Below are positions 28,398 to 40,445 of a stretch of DNA of 64,000 nt, piece by piece. A program made the translations under genes and the position numbers. Under the pieces are notes generated by a model, which saw nothing but the letters and a program-made list of their open reading frames with translations, was not told where the DNA came from and did not search any database. The DNA is from Silurus meridionalis. Taxonomy: Eukaryota > Chordata > Actinopteri > Siluriformes > Siluridae. Positions within the stretch are counted from its first letter, which is position 1, and each line of letters starts with the position of its first letter. The DNA is taken from NCBI RefSeq assembly GCF_014805685.1, contig NC_060898.1, positions 6,627,501 to 6,691,500 of the forward strand, written 5' to 3'.

Positions 28398-28990
28398 GCA
28401 AATTTTTGGGTTGAACGAATCTTATGGTCGGGTGTCCACAAACTTTTGAACCACAAAGGAATGTATACAATTTTATTGTTGTATATATCAGGACATAATT
28501 ATTGCCAGTTAACTTAACCAGTAAAGTAATTTTCCACCCATTGTTTAGATTTTTTTTCCCCCCATTATTCCACTTCATTCCAAAGGTGTTCAGTAGGGTT
28601 GAGGTCAGAGCTATACAAAAAAAAACTTTCTTTCAGCTTCTCGCCACATGTGGATGGTCGCCACAGCAGACCATCCGCATGTTTTTACACTGGATGCCCT
28701 TCCTAACACAACCCTCCCCATTTATCCAGGCTTGGGACTGGCACTAAGGCTTGTGCAACCCTGAAGGCTGGCGCCGCATCCTAACCACTAGACCACCAGG
28801 GAACCAACAGGTTAAAATCTTTCACTCTAACCCATGTACACCATATAAGATGAGCTTATACCTTTATATCTTCAGAGAGATCACTTTGTGCAAAGAGGCT
28901 TTGTCATGCTGGTCTCCTAATTCAAGTGAAGGCAAAATGTAATTTTACTGCATCCAAAGTCTGGTGTCCCAATTTGTTTGTCTATATAAT
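28398..28990 (-). mobile_element. Tc1-derived short element interrupted by another repeat
   Basis: Left part: TGGTCGGGTGTCCACAAACT, then CCAAAGGTGTTCAGTAGGGT and GAGGTCAGAGCTAT (ending near 28615). The family continues after about 28812 with ATCTTTCACTCTAACCCATG, ACTTTGTGCAAAGAGG and TTCAAGTGAAGGC. The 200 bp between are foreign (see 28616-28812). Confidence 0.55.
28616..28812 (+). repeat. LINE-like 3' fragment inserted into a Tc1-derived element
   Basis: Includes GGTCGCCACAGCAGACCATC, ACTGGATGCCCTTCCTAACA, CAACCCTCCCCATTTATCCA and CCTAACCACTAGACCACCAG, a text common at the ends of fish non-LTR elements. Starts after a short A-run. Confidence 0.55.
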
Positions 28991-29036
28991 GTATTTTTTT
29001 AGGTTCATGCTTGATGTTTTTTTTTTTTTTAATTTC

Positions 29037-29112
29037 AATAAAATATGATTGGAATGATAGGAAATATTTGCGAATATTTTCATTACACAGCATCCCAACG
29101 TATTATGGAACG
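29037..29112 (+). repeat. End fragment of the 27.9-kb repeat family
   Basis: AATAAAATATGATTGG, then TTACACAGCATCCCAACGTA and GGAACGGGGTTTT match the terminal part of the family. Confidence 0.4.
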
Positions 29113-29704
29113 GGGTTTTAAAAGATTTATTTTAAGTTTATCAATAGTTAAAGCTGTGATAAAGCCCTGTGTAATGTACCATGAAGGATAAATGGAGCAT
29201 TTCCAAATACATCCAGTGGGCTTATGAATAGATTCTTTTTATTTTGTTCATTATTTTTTTTAAATATTGTCATATATCAGTAGTCTGTACATAGAGTAGT
29301 TTTCTGTCTGGCCTGTACAAGGCCTAATTTATTTTCCTTGGCATTTCATTTAATGACTGTCCAAACACTGCTAATGTCTGATCGAACAAAACCTCTTTGA
29401 ACAGTTTCTGCAAGAGTGATTGAGGACGCTTGATTTTCTTCAGGCTTTGTATCGTAAATTATTTATTCGGAGATTATTGTGGCAGAAGGAATAGTCTATT
29501 ATGTTCCAAATCCAATTTATTGTTTGGTTTCGACAGTGACTTCACACAAAAGGACAGCTTCTTGTTTACCATAAAAACAACACACAGAGGAAAAACAGTT
29601 TTCATACACATAACAGAAGACTTTGACATCTGAAGGACAATAAACAGTCTCAATGAAGTTCTATAAAAACATTTTTACACTGAAATTCTCAAACTGTACA
29701 TTAA

Positions 29705-29945
29705 TCCTGAGTGTGGTTTGAGGTCCAAGTGGAATGTCCATGTTCTTCCCATGTCCTTGTTGATCTGCTACAGGTTTCTTAGTTTCCTCCTACCATCCTC
29801 TGTGTTATTGGCTAGTCTGAATGGTATCCATGGTACTCTGTGATGAACTGGCTTCCCATCTATTGTGTATTACTGCCTCGTCCTTCTTTTCTTTCCTGGA
29901 ATAGGGTCCGGGTCCGTCGCAACCATGCTACGGATAGAGCTGCTG
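29705..29945 (+). repeat. Diverged interspersed repeat
   Basis: Shares an order of motifs (ATGTTCTTCCCATGTCC, TTTCTTAGTTTCCTCC, GATGAACTGGCTTCCCATC, ATAGGGTCCGGGTCC) with a common fish repeat. Weaker relatives appear at 44430-44560 and 49690-49800. Confidence 0.4.
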
Positions 29946-30566
29946 CGGAAGAGAAATGCATTAGTACCACAAGAGGTGTTTATCCCTGCATTGATTCCTT
30001 ACATTTGCACTGATTTGAAGTGAACAGCATGTTCTTTCTTGTTGCATATGGAATCAGGGTCAAATGTTGCTCGCTCTGTTTGAATTTCATGAACTGGTTG
30101 CTATGCTATGATGATTTCATTCAGAATGTCAGAGTGTGAGCAGAATATTTGGATATCTGTCAAGCCATAAATTGGCTCATCATATGCATGGGAAAAATTC
30201 AATAGCTTCCCAAAATAGACAGATAGATTACCAGGTATATGGATTTTCACAGGCATTTCTTTCTCACTGGAGGAAATCTAGACAAGAGTTGCCTCATTTA
30301 GATTAGTACCACAGTAACATTGTGGCTTGATCATTGTCTTTCCTGACCAAGTGGAATTATTAAAGCATAGACCCCCATATGCCATGAACACATCAAATAT
30401 GGTGACATTTTATCTAATCCAAGACTGTAAATCATAGCTTGATTCAGTGGTAAGTTAAATACAATAAAGGGTACACAAAGTATCCTTCTGTATATTTGGT
30501 TTGATTGTCAGACTGAAGGATCTCAGATTTTCAGATATTTTCTCCCTGAAAATCTCCTCTAGACAT

Positions 30567-33500
30567 TTATCCACTTGGAATTCCTGCTGTCTTCTGATCC
30601 GATCTGTATGTAGCATCGATGTGCAGGGGGTCAGTGACGTTAAGAATGACAGTGCTTGAGTTGTTACTGGGCCAAATGGCACCAAGAAGGTTCATGGGGT
30701 TGAAGTATTCAGACCTTGCCCCATTGGTCACTGGTGCCACACCATTGTCCATCTCCCAAGCCACTTTGCTCCATGGCTGGACTCTTACTCTTCTTTCTGT
30801 CCTTTCTGCTGTGGTCCTCGGTTCCGTGATGGAGATGCCGACTCTGGGCTTCCTTCTCCGGAAGCAGAGTGACCACCTCTGCGTGAGTAGGGCCAGCAAA
30901 TCCTTTTTGAAGTTGGTGTTGAGGGCAGCGTAGACCACTGGGTTACACACAGAGTTGCTGAAGCCTAGGATCTGCACCAAGCTTAGCAGTAGTAACTCTG
31001 AGTCCAGGTTCAGGTTCAGATTTTCTGCATGGTTCAATATTGAAGAGAAAACAAATAATGTATCATTCAAAATATTGTTGAATATATAAAATGACATGAA
31101 TCCATCTTACTTTTCAATAAGGACAAAGAGATCAGTTTAGACTTTGTTATATTATGCTACTATGTATTGTTCAATTCATTTCTCTCATTTAACATCTCTG
31201 TCTGTCATCATACATGAAAGTAGATCCACATAATAATTATACGACATATTATAACACATTATACAAGTTTTTATGTTGCAGACTGTAAAACAACAGATTA
31301 GACTTTTCAACCCATTATGACTTTTAATCCGACGGTTGTGAGTTCAAATCCCAGCCCCACCAAGCTGCCACTCCTGGGCCCTTGAGCAAGGCCCTTAACC
31401 CCATAGCTGCTTAGTTGTATGAATAAGATCAATTGTAAGTCGCTCTGGATGAGGGCGTATAACAAATGCCATCAATGTAATGTAAATGTACTACAACTCT
31501 TACCTCAGCTACATCACTTAGGTTGAAGTTTTTTAGCTAACACATTCCATTGGATGTAGTTCATATACAGGGAGTGCAGAATTATTAGGCAAATGAGTAT
31601 TTTGACCACATCATCCTCGTTATGCATGTTGTCTTACTCCAAGCTGTATAGGCTGGAAAGCCTACTACCAATTAAGCATATTAGGTGATGTGCATCTCTG
31701 TAATGAGAAGGGGTGTGGTCTAATGACATCAACACCCTATATCAGGTGTGCATAATTATTAGGCAACTTCCTTTCCTTTGGCAAAATGGGTCAAAAGAAG
31801 GACTTGACAGGCTCAGAAAAGTCAAAAATAGTGAGATATATTGCAGAGGATGCAGCAGTCTTAAAATAGCCAAGCTTCTGAGCGTGATCATCGAACAATC
31901 AAGCGTTTCATTCAAAATAGTCAACAGGGTCGCAAGAAGCGTGTGGAAAAACCAAGGCGCAAAATAACTGCCCGTGAACTGAGAAAAGTCAAGCGTGCAG
32001 CTGCCAAGATGCCACTTGCCACCAGTTTGGCCATATTTCAGAGCTGCAACATCACTGGGTGCCCAAAAGCACAAGGTGTGCAATACTCAGAGACATGGCC
32101 AAGGTAAGAAAGGCAGAAAGTCGACCACCACTGAACAAGACACACAAGCTGAAACGTCAAGACTGGGCCAAGAAATATCTCAAGACTGATTTTCTAAGGT
32201 TTTATGGACTGATGAAATGAGTGAGTCTTGATGGGCCAGATGGATGGGCCCGTGGCTGGATTGGTAGAGAGCTCCAGTCCGACTCAGGCGCCAGCAAGGT
32301 GGAGGTGGAGTACTGGTTTGGGCTGGTATCATCAAAGATGAGCTTGTGGGGCCTTTTCGGGTTGAGGATGGAGTCAAGCTGAACTCCCAGTCCTACTGCC
32401 AGTTTCTGGAAGACACCTTCTTCAAGCAGTGGTACAGGAAGAAGTCTGCATCCTTCAAGAAAAACATGATTTTCATGCAGGACAATGCTCCATCACACAC
32501 GTCCAAGTACTCCACAGCGTGGCTGGCAAGAAAGGGTATAAAAGAAGAAAATCTAATGATATGGCCTCCTTGTTCACCTGATCTGAACCCCATTGAGAAC
32601 CTGTGGTCCATCATCAAATGTGCGATTTACAAGGAGGAAAAACAGTACACCTCTCTGAACAGTGTCTGGGAGGCTGTGGTTGCTGCTGCACGCAATGTTG
32701 ATGGTGAACAGATCAAAACACTGACAGAATCCATGGATGGCAGGCTTTTGAGTGTCCTTGCAAAGAAAGGTGGCTATATTGGTCACTGATTTGTTTTGTT
32801 TGGTTTTGAATGTCAGAAATGTATATTTGTGAATGTTGAGATGTTATATTGGTTTCACTGGTAAAATAAATAATTGAAATGGGTATGAATTTGTTTTTTG
32901 TTAAGTTGCCTAATAATTATGCACAGTAATAGTCACCTGCACACACAGATATCCCCCTAAAATAGCTAAAACTAAATACTTCCAAAAATATTCAGCTTTG
33001 ATATTAATGAGTTTTTTGTGTTCATTGAGAACATGGTTGTTGTTCAAATTAAATCCTCAAATAAAATTAATCCTCAAAAATACAACTTGCCTAATAATTC
33101 TGCACTCCCTGTATATATATATATACTAGTTAAACCACCAAAAGCTGTTACATGTGGCAGAAAAAAACAACAAACAATTGCATTTCCAATTCATGTTTAT
33201 ATATGTATCTATGTGTACCACATTATCTTTACATTCCAAATATTTATTTATAATAAATATAATTTTTTTAAGGACATTTTTAAAGAAAGACAATCAAATG
33301 CATTTGTGCTTTATTCAGGTTTGTCCTGCTGCACTCCTGTTGTGTGATTCTTGTCTGCCTGAGAAACGTACAGTTCTGTTTTTAATTTGCTTCAGTGAAC
33401 ACCAAGTCTTAATCGTGGGGTTTCACGTATGGAATGTTTAATTACATTACACAGTTCAACAAGATCTACAATCAGGACAAGAAAGGAATAAGCCCTAATC

Positions 33501-33985
33501 TAATAATTTATTTTGCCTCTTTGTGATTTTTCTAGTGGTTTTGTTGTGCTTTGTCCAACATTTAAGATTAAGTTTAGCAAACAAAATGATATAAAAGTGA
33601 AAATCTTCTTCTTCTTCTTCTTCTTCCATTAGGGGTCGCCACAGCGGATCATCTGTCTCCATACCCCCCCTGTCCTCTAAATCTACCTCCTTCAACCCAA
33701 CTACCTGCATGTCTTCCCTCACCACATCCATAAACCTCCTCATTGGTCTTCCTCTTTTCCTCCTTCCTGGTGGCTCCATCCTCAGTATTCTCCTACCGAT
33801 ACACCCCATGTCCCTCCTCTGCACATGTCCAAACCATCTCAATCTCGCCTCCTCACCTTGTCTCCAAACGTCCTACATGCGCTGTCCCTCTGATAAACTC
33901 ATTTCTAATCCTGTCCATCCTCGTCACCCCAACAAAAACCTCAACATCTTATAAAAGTGAAAATGAAACCTTATTATTTATTATA

Positions 33986-34057
<72 letters not shown>

Positions 34058-36648
34058 CTTTTAAAGAATGGAAAGGTTAGACTGTGTTACTCCATTCAGC
34101 CCAGCTCTGCTGACAAACATCTAACCTTTTCGTTTGCTCTCTATCCGAATTATTTTTTATTTGCACTCAACCTTTAAGCAGTAAACAATCCTATATGATC
34201 AGATACCTTTTCTATTCTGCTTTTATTTCAGGGATCGCTTTTATTTTATTTGAGAAGAAACTGTTACAAAAGCGAGAAAAGGTCATGTCCATAAACATGA
34301 TGAGAAAGTCCCAAATGTGAAGAGAGCTGAACAAAGTTATAACTTTCGAACATTAAAATAACAAAGTACCTAAAAATGTCCAGTAAATACATTACAAATA
34401 GCATTAGTTATTCTACAGTGGTTATAACAGTACACTGAATTTATGTTCCTTTATTTGACTACTTTGTTGATTTGTAAATACATTTGGGGCCATTATGTCT
34501 TTCACTGATAATCAATAAACAATCTCTCTATAGATAAGCCTTAACCTTCTGGGAGAACAAAGTAATTCCCTGCCATTGTAGGTTCAATGCTCCTCACTGA
34601 CATGCTTTCATTTACCCTTCTAAACAGCTATTAATAGATTTTTGACTTTTTCAAACTACAAGAATGAACAACTTACAATTACGTACTTACTTAGTCAAAA
34701 CAACGACTTAGTAATTCAAAAATTATTACTTGGTGAGTCACAGTATTGAGATAATCAGTCATAATATAAAGTTACCAGGTCAAAACAACAATATACTTAA
34801 TCAAAATAATAACTTAGTAAGTCATAACAACATGCGCTATAGGGATAAAAGTTTGTGGACACATGACCATAAGATTGATATGTGCTATTGAACAATCAAT
34901 TCCACATTTAGTGGAATTTGCTGTTAGAATAACCTCCAGTCTTTTGGGAAGATGTTCCACTAGATTTTGGAGTGTGATTGAGGAGATTTGTGCTCATTCA
35001 GTCATAAAGGTGTTAGTAAAGTCAGGTACTGATGTAGAGTGAGGAGACCTGTTCTTCCAATTTATGCCAAAGGTGTTCAGTAGGGTTGAGGTCAGAACTT
35101 TACAGCAGGCCAGACAAGATCTTTTACACCAACCTATGTAAACCATATCTTCATGGAAGCTGGCTTTGTGCGTAGGAGCATTATCATGCTGGAACAGGTT
35201 TGGGTCTTCTAGTTCAAGTGAATGAAAAAAAATAATTCTCTGCATCCAAAGACATCCTATATAATTGTATGCCTTCAGCTTTGTGGTAACAGTTTGGGGA
35301 GGAATCACATACGGCTGTAAAATTCCCAATACTTTTGTCCATAAATTATATTAAATCAAAATTGTGACTTTCGAATAAGTCAGAATAATGACCTTTCATG
35401 TCAGGGCTTCCATTATAAACACTTTAAGAAAACTACAGTATTCTTTTTTTTAAATAATATTTTATAATGTACTTTTATATACTTGTTTAAGTTAAAAACT
35501 ATGAATTATTATGTGTATTTTTTGCCCTGACTATTAGCAACAATTACGGACTTACCTATGTACTGTATGCATCAAACTTAAAATCATCATCAAATTCTCA
35601 TATTCTATTCTATAAATAACATTGTTTTGTTCATTTTTTGCAGGAAGGACAGCTGAAACAAACAAAAAAGTTTTTTTTTTTTTTAATACAAATACATTGA
35701 ACTTTATTTTGATGGTCTAAAAATAACAGCACTGTACAGGATATTGGCTGATATCAGGTGGATCAGCTTTTATGTACTTAAAGTATGCATTTTTTTATTA
35801 ATAAATGGCCTTAATAAGAATAAAAGCGAATAGCAGGTGTGTAGGAAAAACACAAAAAGAGTAAATGTGAGCGTATGTGTGTACTTTTAATGTAGGTTCA
35901 TATAAGAATGAACATAAAATGGGGAAGTGGAAAATATGTTCACATGTGGGTAGATTTGTGGGTGGCAAAGAGAGCTGAAAAACGAGTGTAAAGAAGGGCA
36001 ATGAACTAAAGGAAATTTGGTCTGGTTATTTCATAGTGGGATATTTTGAATTTGCAAGGGGAAGTGTTATTGAGAGAATACACTTTAGGACTTGGAGCTG
36101 ATCTTAAAGACTGCTGGATGGAAATTTCTAGACATGTGGTAGCTCAGTTGTGTTGTGGGACTTTGGATCAGAAGGTTCTAAGTTCAAGTCCCAATATCAC
36201 CAACCTGCCACTGTTGGGCCTCTATACAAGGCTCTTAACCCTTCACTGCTCAGTAGTATAAAATGAGATTATTGTAAAAATGCCAAATGCCTGAAAATGA
36301 CTGGTATATTTCTATAAGTCCACTGCACAATTTTTACTCACTAGTCAAATGAATTTCCATAAAAAAACAATGTGCAGCATCATCTCTTATGTTTTATCAG
36401 AAACATTATCATATGAAAAAAATGACCATAGGGGCATTCTTCTTTTTCTTCAACTAAAGCTGACTCTAAGGTGTTGGATCACAATCCCTATTGAGGTGAT
36501 GGAAAAATGTGAGCATTAAGTTTATCAGCCAGTTGTTGTCAGGTGTATAGTGGAAAGCATTTGAAGCATATTTGGACAAAGCCATACCCCATTGTGAGAT
36601 CCCTCGACGCCTTAGAGATCCAGAGGAGTGCCAGTCACAAGATATAAG

Positions 36649-36723
<75 letters not shown>

Positions 36724-39700
36724 CGTAGTCCAGCAGCAATGATACGAGATGAAATGGAGCCCAGCAAACACCAAACAGAAGCACCACTGTGGCCATCATT
36801 TTCACTGCCTTCCTCTTCCTCCTGGAAACAACAACTTTGATAATCTCATAGCCAATCCAACTACTGCTATGTTATTTGGACAATGGAAGGAGAACCAGTC
36901 AAACCAAAGCAAACCCATGTTAAGATCGTTCAGTGGCCCAAGCCCACAATCGATCTATGAGGTAGCAACACTCCCTGGTAACAATAAGCATGAAGCACAA
37001 ATAGACCCTTATTCACCGTTTTGGACTCCTTGATTCCAACAAACAAACTGTCTGGAAATTCTCTTAATGATGAGTCATTTCGTTGTTTTTAAAAAGGGTC
37101 AACAGATGTGCAGCAGCCTAGCAGTCTGGCAGAATTTGAATAGATATAATAGGAACAGAAATGGGGCAAACACTGCAGAAAAATGTTATTGTTTTCTCAA
37201 TTTAAAGATGGAACTCAAGAAAGGTTGGACATTGTGAGGAAAGGTCAGCCAAAACAGTTAAAAACTTCTTTCTTTTAGATTTTGCACAAAAGAAACAGAC
37301 ACTTTGCCTTAATTTCAAATCCCCAGGAGAACTGTAATGCATGAAAAAATGCACAAAATGCATAATTTTATATTTAGAGATATGTAATAGCAGTCATTCT
37401 TATGGCATGCGAGACCTGTCTATGATGCAGCGATCTGTTATACTGCATTTCTGTATTATATTAATAGATTCTATAGCCATAGCATCATAATCATTGTATT
37501 AAAAGGTGGGCTGATTCAGGTAGGACACTACTGAAGGTAGTAGATGTTAAATGTATTTGTTCTAAGGTGAAATGTATTCATTCTAAGGATGTTTCTAATA
37601 GAATCAGGAGCAAATATAAAAATAAAAATAGGTAAACCATTCTACAGCTACGGGGATTCTCAAAATCAACTCTTATGTATCATAGACACTTAGAAGCTAA
37701 TGAAAGCCATTATTATTAGTTTCTGGAAAGTTCAGACTCCATTGATCCAAAATCAGGTACAGTAAATTATAGTTAAAATACATGTGCCTCTAATAATTTG
37801 TTTTACAAATTATTCTGATGTCCACTAGTTGGGTAGGTGCCATAATTCTGAAAAACTGGAATTTTATATCTTAAGCCGAGTTGGTGTCGAACATTACACA
37901 CGAACAAACTTCTATTGGTTCACATTTATGATTTGAATCCAGACCCCTTCTATAAAAAATGTCACTGTTGTTTCTGTGTGACATATTCTTTATAACACTG
38001 ACTTTTGGTTCTTGCATTTCCAGCATTAGTGTTTTAAACGATTATATACTGACCTGGTGATCTTGTTGATCTCCGAGCCTGGCAGCGTTTGAAACACAGC
38101 CTCGTGAATGCGGTGTTTGCCCCACAATTCCCCCATGATCTTCCCATACAGGATTGCCATTGTCACCATTGGGACCAAAAACACCATCACTGATAGGCAT
38201 ACGGTGTAAGTTCTCCTCCATTGCAGACTTGGCCAGACCTCCAGACAACTGGTGTGCTGAACCTCAAACAGGAAGTCGTATTTCACCTGTAGGGTTAAGA
38301 AGTCGGTAGATGTTTCAGGTTAGCTCTCTTTTACTTTGCTAACATTTGAAATTTAAATATTTTATAGAAATTGCATCAGTTTTGGCCTGGTCTATAAAGA
38401 CTGATGCAAACATACTGAAGTGCTGTAAAATTGGTGCAATGTAGTATTATGTCACGTCTCTGTCTGCACCAGTATAAACCCTGAATGTTCCCTAGCCAGT
38501 CACCAAACTACAAGGCATGAGCGGTGTCAGATGGTGAGTGTAGAAAATGTTTTCTATTTTGCATATTTTAAAATTGACTCCATCAGCAAGACCACAGGCT
38601 TATGTTTTTATATTTATATTATATTTTAAAAAATTATACAATGGGCCATTTTATATTATAATTAAGAGCCATTTTATATCATAATTAAAAGTTTTAACTA
38701 CTTGCTTTAAAAAGAAAAACACTTGCTCTTAGCTTAAATACAGCATTAGGTGTTTGCAATTTATTAACAAGTAGCAATTAATCATGATTTATTCAGGTTT
38801 TTTTTCTCTTGAAAATGTACTTGGTTGAACCACTTCACAGTGAATAAAGCCAAAAGGTTCTATTCAGTTGATTGCACCTGATGGAGAGAAAAATAACTGT
38901 AGAACAAAGATTCAGACAATGTGACTGCATACTGTATATAATGTGAAAATCTTGAAAGCAAAGTACTCCTATTTCTTCCTAAAAGGAAATGCACAATGCA
39001 TCTCCCCTTTTATCGATCCTGTAGATCCACATATTGCTCAAATAAATTACATGACAAAATTCTAAGAGCTAATGCTCAATCAACTAGAACAATGGTCATC
39101 AACAAATCAAAGGTAACATTTAATTATGTTTTAACTGGAAATCAAGCAGAAAACGGATGGATAATGCCAAAAATCAGACACATACCTCTACCTTCTGGAC
39201 AAACCACATCGGAGCTGCAATTGCCAGTGCGACCAACCACACAGCCACTGGAAGGCAAATGCAAAATTTTAAATCGAAGGAATTAACATTATTTAGGTTT
39301 CATTTAATAGCTACAAAATTTTAACTTAGAAGTATTAAGTATTACAATATATGGACAAATATTTTGTATAGTGTAGTTATATCTGGACCAATGCAAACTC
39401 CAACACACTGAAAAAATGTTTGCATGAAAACTACCATATTGGAACACAGGTATGTTTTATCACTCACCGACCATCATGATGGAGCTGTGAAGGATGTAGC
39501 TGTTGCGGACATGAAGAGGGTACAAGATCCCCTGGAAACGCTCCACAGCGATACAAGTCATGGTCAGAATGCTGGTTGCTATAGCAGTCACTTGAAGAAA
39601 GGGGACCAGCTTACATAGAAAGTCACCTGCAGAGTCAAGGGTTTGCATATGAGGGTGTCTGATTATGTCTGAATGCTTATAAATAGTGTGTTTTTATGTG

Positions 39701-40445
39701 CTTTGATGAACAAATATTGATCTGGAATCTTTGGTAACCTTTGGTTATTTTTATCATTTGTGTAAGTACAGTTACTGAATATTGAGTCCTGGGCTACTGA
39801 ATAATTTATGGTAATGCATCAAAAACAATGTGCTTTTAATTTAAACAAATATGCATGCAAATAAACTACATTAAACCTGTCCAGCTAGAAATCACTGTAT
39901 ATTAAAACATACAATCTTCATTAGGAAATGTATTAACAATTTAATCACTGAAGAAGAGGCCAACTTTATAACCATTTAAATAACACAAATGAGCCAAATG
40001 CAAACTGAAGTTGGAGCAACTCAGGATTTAATCCTCATTCACCGAAAATGTTGCTGTGAATATTGAGATTATATAAATACTGATGGCACAAGGCCAAATG
40101 TGTTGAAAGTGTACCTGCCAGCCAGTTGTTAAAGAAGTGCTGCAGCAGGGAAGCAGGCACACACACAATCCCAATAAGAAGGTCACTAAGTGCCAGTGAG
40201 CAGATGAAGAAAGTGCTTGGGGACTGAAGCGCTTTCTTGCGGCACATGAGGACCAGCACAGCCCCGTTTCCAACCACAGCAAGCAGGAAAATAAGCACAT
40301 AGAGCAGCCCGAATACAGGTACCAGGGCAGCTGGAAGCCTGGGCACAGACACCAGAGGTGGGATAGAGAAGTGTTGGATGAACTGCCAACGAGAGAGGTT
40401 TGATGCCTTCAGCATCATGTCCAACAAATCTGAGGTAAGGTTCAT
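30567..40445 (-). CDS. qrfpr: QRFP (26RFa) receptor-like class A GPCR
   Basis: Seven-transmembrane RFamide-peptide receptor of the plasma membrane. Coding exons in transcript order: 40445-40115, 39626-39468, 39247-39186, 38286-38054, 36821-36724, 31024-30567. Phases agree at every junction (1,1,0,2,1) and all introns are GT-AG; total 446 residues. Landmarks: N-glycosylation sites NLT (2-4) and NLS (16-18); TM1 GN with N60; TM2 SLALSDLL; disulfide cysteines C115 and C198; ERF at 139-141 in place of DRY; TM6 FGVCWAPFH (W282, P284); TM7 NPVVY (322-326). Segments such as ICSLALSDLLI, ILTMTCIAVER and KYDFL are those of QRFPR rather than of NPFF or NPY receptors. Teleosts have several QRFPR paralogues and I cannot say which this is. 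The start is the first ATG after a probable 5' UTR acceptor and has A at -3. The gene appears intact. Confidence 0.92.
31322..31490 (+). repeat. tRNA-derived SINE copy
   Basis: Contains a B-box-like GAGTTCAAATCCC, the segment CAAGCTGCCACTCCTGGGCC, and a tail of the form GTCGCTCTGGATGAGGGCGT. The same blocks recur, diverged, at 36128-36290 and, inverted, at 26262-26405, 47930-48075 and 51862-51958. Confidence 0.65.
31568..33111 (+). mobile_element. Tc1/mariner-superfamily element with intact ends and IR/DR-type termini
   Basis: 1544 bp flanked by TA on both sides. The outer inverted ends match: CAGGGAGTGCAGAATTATTA at the left and its complement at the right. A second copy of the motif ATTATTAGGCAA lies about 175 bp inside each end (near 31757 and 32905), so each terminus carries two putative transposase-binding sites, as in the IR/DR group. 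It lies in the last intron of the QRFP-receptor gene, antisense to it. Confidence 0.9.
31786..32789 (+). pseudogene. Decayed Tc1/mariner transposase
   Basis: Starts MGQKKDLTGSEKSKIVRYI. It is soon broken by a frameshift near 31850 and further indels between about 31850 and 32340. The C-terminal half is open from 32346 to the stop at 32789. It holds the DDE-type motifs QDNAPSHTS and WPPCSPDLNPIENLW and ends KKGGYIGH. The long open C-terminus and the well-preserved ends suggest fairly recent insertion followed by inactivation. Confidence 0.85.
33602..33956 (-). mobile_element. 3' end of an RTE-like non-LTR retrotransposon
   Basis: Reverse-strand translation gives the C-terminal tail seen on many fish LINEs: RWFGHVQRRD, then GRRILRMEPPGRRKRGRP and MDVVREDMQVVG. 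It ends in a (GAA)n stretch (the TTC run at 33606-33627 on the + strand). Severely 5'-truncated; lies in the receptor's last intron. Confidence 0.7.
33988..34063. repeat. (TA)n tract followed by poly(T)
   Basis: About 26 TA units followed by a T run, next to the RTE-like fragment in the receptor's last intron. Confidence 0.9.
34839..35348 (-). mobile_element. Tc1/mariner-derived short element with transposase remnant
   Basis: Ends show a weak inverted repeat (AAAAGTTTGTGGACACATGA and the terminal CCAATACTTTTGTCCATA). The reverse strand keeps a readable transposase piece: EDPNLFQHDNAPTHKASFHE and later STSVPDFTNT. Same family as 20702-21269. Confidence 0.65.
36128..36290 (+). repeat. tRNA-derived SINE copy with A and B boxes
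   Basis: A-box-like TAGCTCAGTTG and B-box-like GTTCAAGTCC are about 50 bp apart, as in a tRNA promoter. They are followed by the family body (CTGCCACTGTTGGGCC) and an AT-rich tail. Lies in the last intron of the QRFP-receptor gene. Confidence 0.65.
36651..36720. repeat. (GT)n microsatellite abutting a splice donor
   Basis: About 35 GT units on the + strand, that is (CA)n in the receptor transcript. In the sense direction the donor GTAA, whose first base is 36723, is followed at once by the CA tract. Confidence 0.95.

Noticed and set aside
33743..34177. 144-codon plus-strand frame
   Set aside because: Antisense of the RTE-like LINE fragment followed by a (TA)n tract.
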